Shown here piece after piece: positions 60,037-64,000 of a stretch of 64,000 bases of DNA. The notes under the pieces are model-generated. The model was not told where the DNA came from. It searched no databases and was given only the letters and a program-made list of their open reading frames with translations. Where the stretch lies: NCBI GenBank assembly GCA_016715895.1, contig JADJXH010000003.1:186001-250000 (forward strand). Direction: 5' to 3'. The position numbers and the translations under genes are program-made. How positions within the stretch are numbered: position 1 is the stretch's first letter; every line of letters starts with the position of its first letter. Source of the DNA: Flavobacteriales bacterium. GTDB taxonomy: Bacteria > Bacteroidota > Bacteroidia > Flavobacteriales_F > PHOS-HE28.

Positions 60037-60065
60037 CGGGTGAGGTGATGGGGGCGTGCCATGAC

Positions 60066-62723
<2,658 letters not shown>

Positions 62724-62978
62724 GGTGGGTTCGGGGTCGGGACGTCCAGGCCGCTCAAAGTCGGTTCCGATGCGTGAACCCTGCCCGGTTGGCAGAACCT
62801 CGGGTTCCGCTGCTGCCTGGATGGCTTGATGGATGGGGACGGCCTGACCGATCGGCAGCGGGTGCGGGGGGCTTTTCGAGCTGTCGGCCCAGCCAGCTCC
62901 GTGTCGCCACGCTTGTTCCGGTCGGTTCGTTCATCCGCGTCTGCTCGCACGACTGAAGTACTTTCGGGCGCGGAGCCC
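62724..62978. other. Divergent intergenic region, clpB and M14 peptidase
   Basis: No gene seen. TACTTTCG at 62958-62965 fits the plus-strand peptidase, 13 nt before its ATG. A small interrupted palindrome around 62802-62816 (GAACC..GGTTC) lies about 80 nt upstream of clpB. No CIRCE element was recognised. Confidence 0.5.
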
Positions 62979-64000
62979 ATGCCTGACCCGATCCGCACCT
63001 TCATCCTCCGTTCGCTTCCGCTCGTGCTCTGTGTGTGGAGCGTCCACGTACGCGCGCAGGGCTGGACCTTCACCGGTGACGTCACGCCCACGTGGGAACA
63101 GGTGATCGATCGGTATCGGGCCCTGGCGGAAGGCCGACGTTCCGCGCGGTTGATGGAGATGGGCCGCGACGATGGGGGCCAGCCCATCCACCTGTTCGTC
63201 ATCAGTGATGGGGGACCCTTTTCACCGGACAGTATCCACGCGCGCGGCCGCAGCGTGGTCTTCATCGTCAACGGCATCCACCCGGGCGAGCCCGACGGCA
63301 TCGATGCGAGCCTGCTGCTGGCCCGGGCGTTGCTGGACAGCGACCAGCTGATGGGCCTCACGGCCAACACGGCCGTCTGCATCGTTCCGGTGTACAACGT
63401 GAGCGGCGCGGTGATGCGCGACACGGTGTTCCGTGTGGACCAGAACGGCCCGATCGAGCACGGGCAGCGGGCGAACGCGCGCAACCTCGACCTGAACCGG
63501 GACCTGGTGAAGGCCGATGCGCGCAACACGCAGGCCTTGGTGCAGGCGCTTCACCGCTGGGATCCCGATGTGCTCATCGACACGCACGTGAGCGACGGCG
63601 CCGACCATCGGTATGTCATGGAGCTGCTCACCACCCGTCGCGAGAAGCTCGATCCCGGTGTGGCGCGCTTCCTCGATCAGGTGCTTGTTCCTAGCCTGCA
63701 GCACTGGATGGACCGCAAGGGCATCGCCATGTGCCCCTACTTCGAGACGATGGCGCAGGTGCCGGACAGCGGGCTGATGGCCTTCTACGACGGTCCGCGC
63801 TACACCTCGGGCTACGCGGCGCTCTTCAACACCGTGGGCATCCTGGCCGAGAGCCACATGCTGAAGCCCTATGCGGACCGCGTGAACGCGACCTTCCAGG
63901 TGATGCTGGGCGTGCTCGGCGTGCTGGATGAGCACGGGGCCGAGCTGCGCAGGGCCAGGGCCGAAGCCGCCCGCAACACTGCCGCCGCCTCGGGCTTCCC
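62979..64000 (+). CDS. Secreted M14-family zinc carboxypeptidase, truncated by the window end
   Basis: At least 340 residues are visible. The signal peptide (FILRSLPLVLCVWSVHVRAQ) is followed by the M14 pattern: zinc ligands in NGIHPGEPDG (HxxE), substrate Arg in NARNLDLNRD, the third ligand in LIDTHVSDG, and the catalytic Glu in GILAESHML. M14 enzymes remove C-terminal residues; in Bacteroidota they often process cell wall or dietary peptides. It is divergent from clpB. The C-terminus, which could hold a sorting domain, is outside the window. Confidence 0.88.
   Translation, partial: MPDPIRTFILRSLPLVLCVWSVHVRAQGWTFTGDVTPTWEQVIDRYRALAEGRRSARLMEMGRDDGGQPIHLFVISDGGPFSPDSIHARGRSVVFIVNGIHPGEPDGIDASLLLARALLDSDQLMGLTANTAVCIVPVYNVSGAVMRDTVFRVDQNGPIEHGQRANARNLDLNRDLVKADARNTQALVQALHRWDPDVLIDTHVSDGADHRYVMELLTTRREKLDPGVARFLDQVLVPSLQHWMDRKGIAMCPYFETMAQVPDSGLMAFYDGPRYTSGYAALFNTVGILAESHMLKPYADRVNATFQVMLGVLGVLDEHGAELRRARAEAARNTAAASGF

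Overview
The window reads as a stretch of chromosome from a high-GC, uncultured-type Bacteroidota, probably a Flavobacteriales relative. The evidence is several secreted proteins ending in type IX secretion (T9SS) sorting domains; the Bacteroidota -7 promoter element (TAnnTTTG and close variants such as TACCTTGC or TACTTTCG) only 4-35 nt ahead of many start codons, with no obvious Shine-Dalgarno; and family content such as a FISUMP domain, ribosomal protein THX, a lone LytTR regulator, LptF/G, and TamB beside TsaD. No rRNA, CRISPR array or prophage was seen.

Layout. 1-4.6 kb: the N-terminal part of a TPR-CHAT lipoprotein (catalytic end outside the window) and two tandem LamG/T9SS paralogues. 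4.6-9.1 kb: the most unusual block. It holds an isoprenylcysteine-methyltransferase-like enzyme, an unrecognised membrane protein, three related LuxI/FeeM-like GNAT acyl-synthase genes (the middle one frameshifted) and a stand-alone LytTR regulator. Four transcription units here share a promoter-like motif, GATAACC-N16-(A/T)AT(A/C/G)(G/C/T)AC, placed 17-21 nt before the start codon. 9-15 kb: an M12B-like secreted metalloprotease, a T9SS protein, an 82-bp duplicated scrap of the protease gene's 3' end and an outer-membrane barrel candidate. 15-21 kb: a parE-(PEGA-like)-(lipoprotein)-parC operon with overlapping stop and start codons. 21-30 kb: secreted T9SS proteins, a tandem universal stress protein, a TPR protein and tsaD. 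30-45 kb: a TamB-like protein, ribBA, two glycosyltransferases, an LptF/G permease, a START-like protein with a histone-H1-like tail, tRNA-CAT, a rhomboid protease, a HAD phosphatase, a class IV aminotransferase, YqgE and pdxH. 45-51 kb: THX with a Lys/Ala tail, a TrmH-type methyltransferase, HU, fmt, an alkyladenine glycosylase, recQ and ilvE (the last two diverging from one shared CATG), and a SixA phosphatase. 52-57 kb: a FISUMP protein, Hsp20, a GIY-YIG protein, an ATP-cone/PD-(D/E)XK nuclease and an esterase.

57-63 kb: a plastic region. An IS256-family element (8-bp target duplication, frameshifted transposase) is followed, towards clpB, by two MazF/PemK-type toxin-antitoxin operons. Each operon is followed downstream by a degenerate copy of the clpB 3' end, so the order is clpB - [TA2 - clpB tail] - [TA1 - clpB tail] - IS. 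This looks like serial insertion or duplication at the 3' end of clpB. The window closes with the start of a secreted M14 carboxypeptidase.

The two best candidates for something undescribed are the LuxI-like synthase/LytTR cluster with its shared promoter motif, and the repeated toxin-antitoxin plus clpB-tail cassettes. Families were assigned by reading motifs, without database searches.
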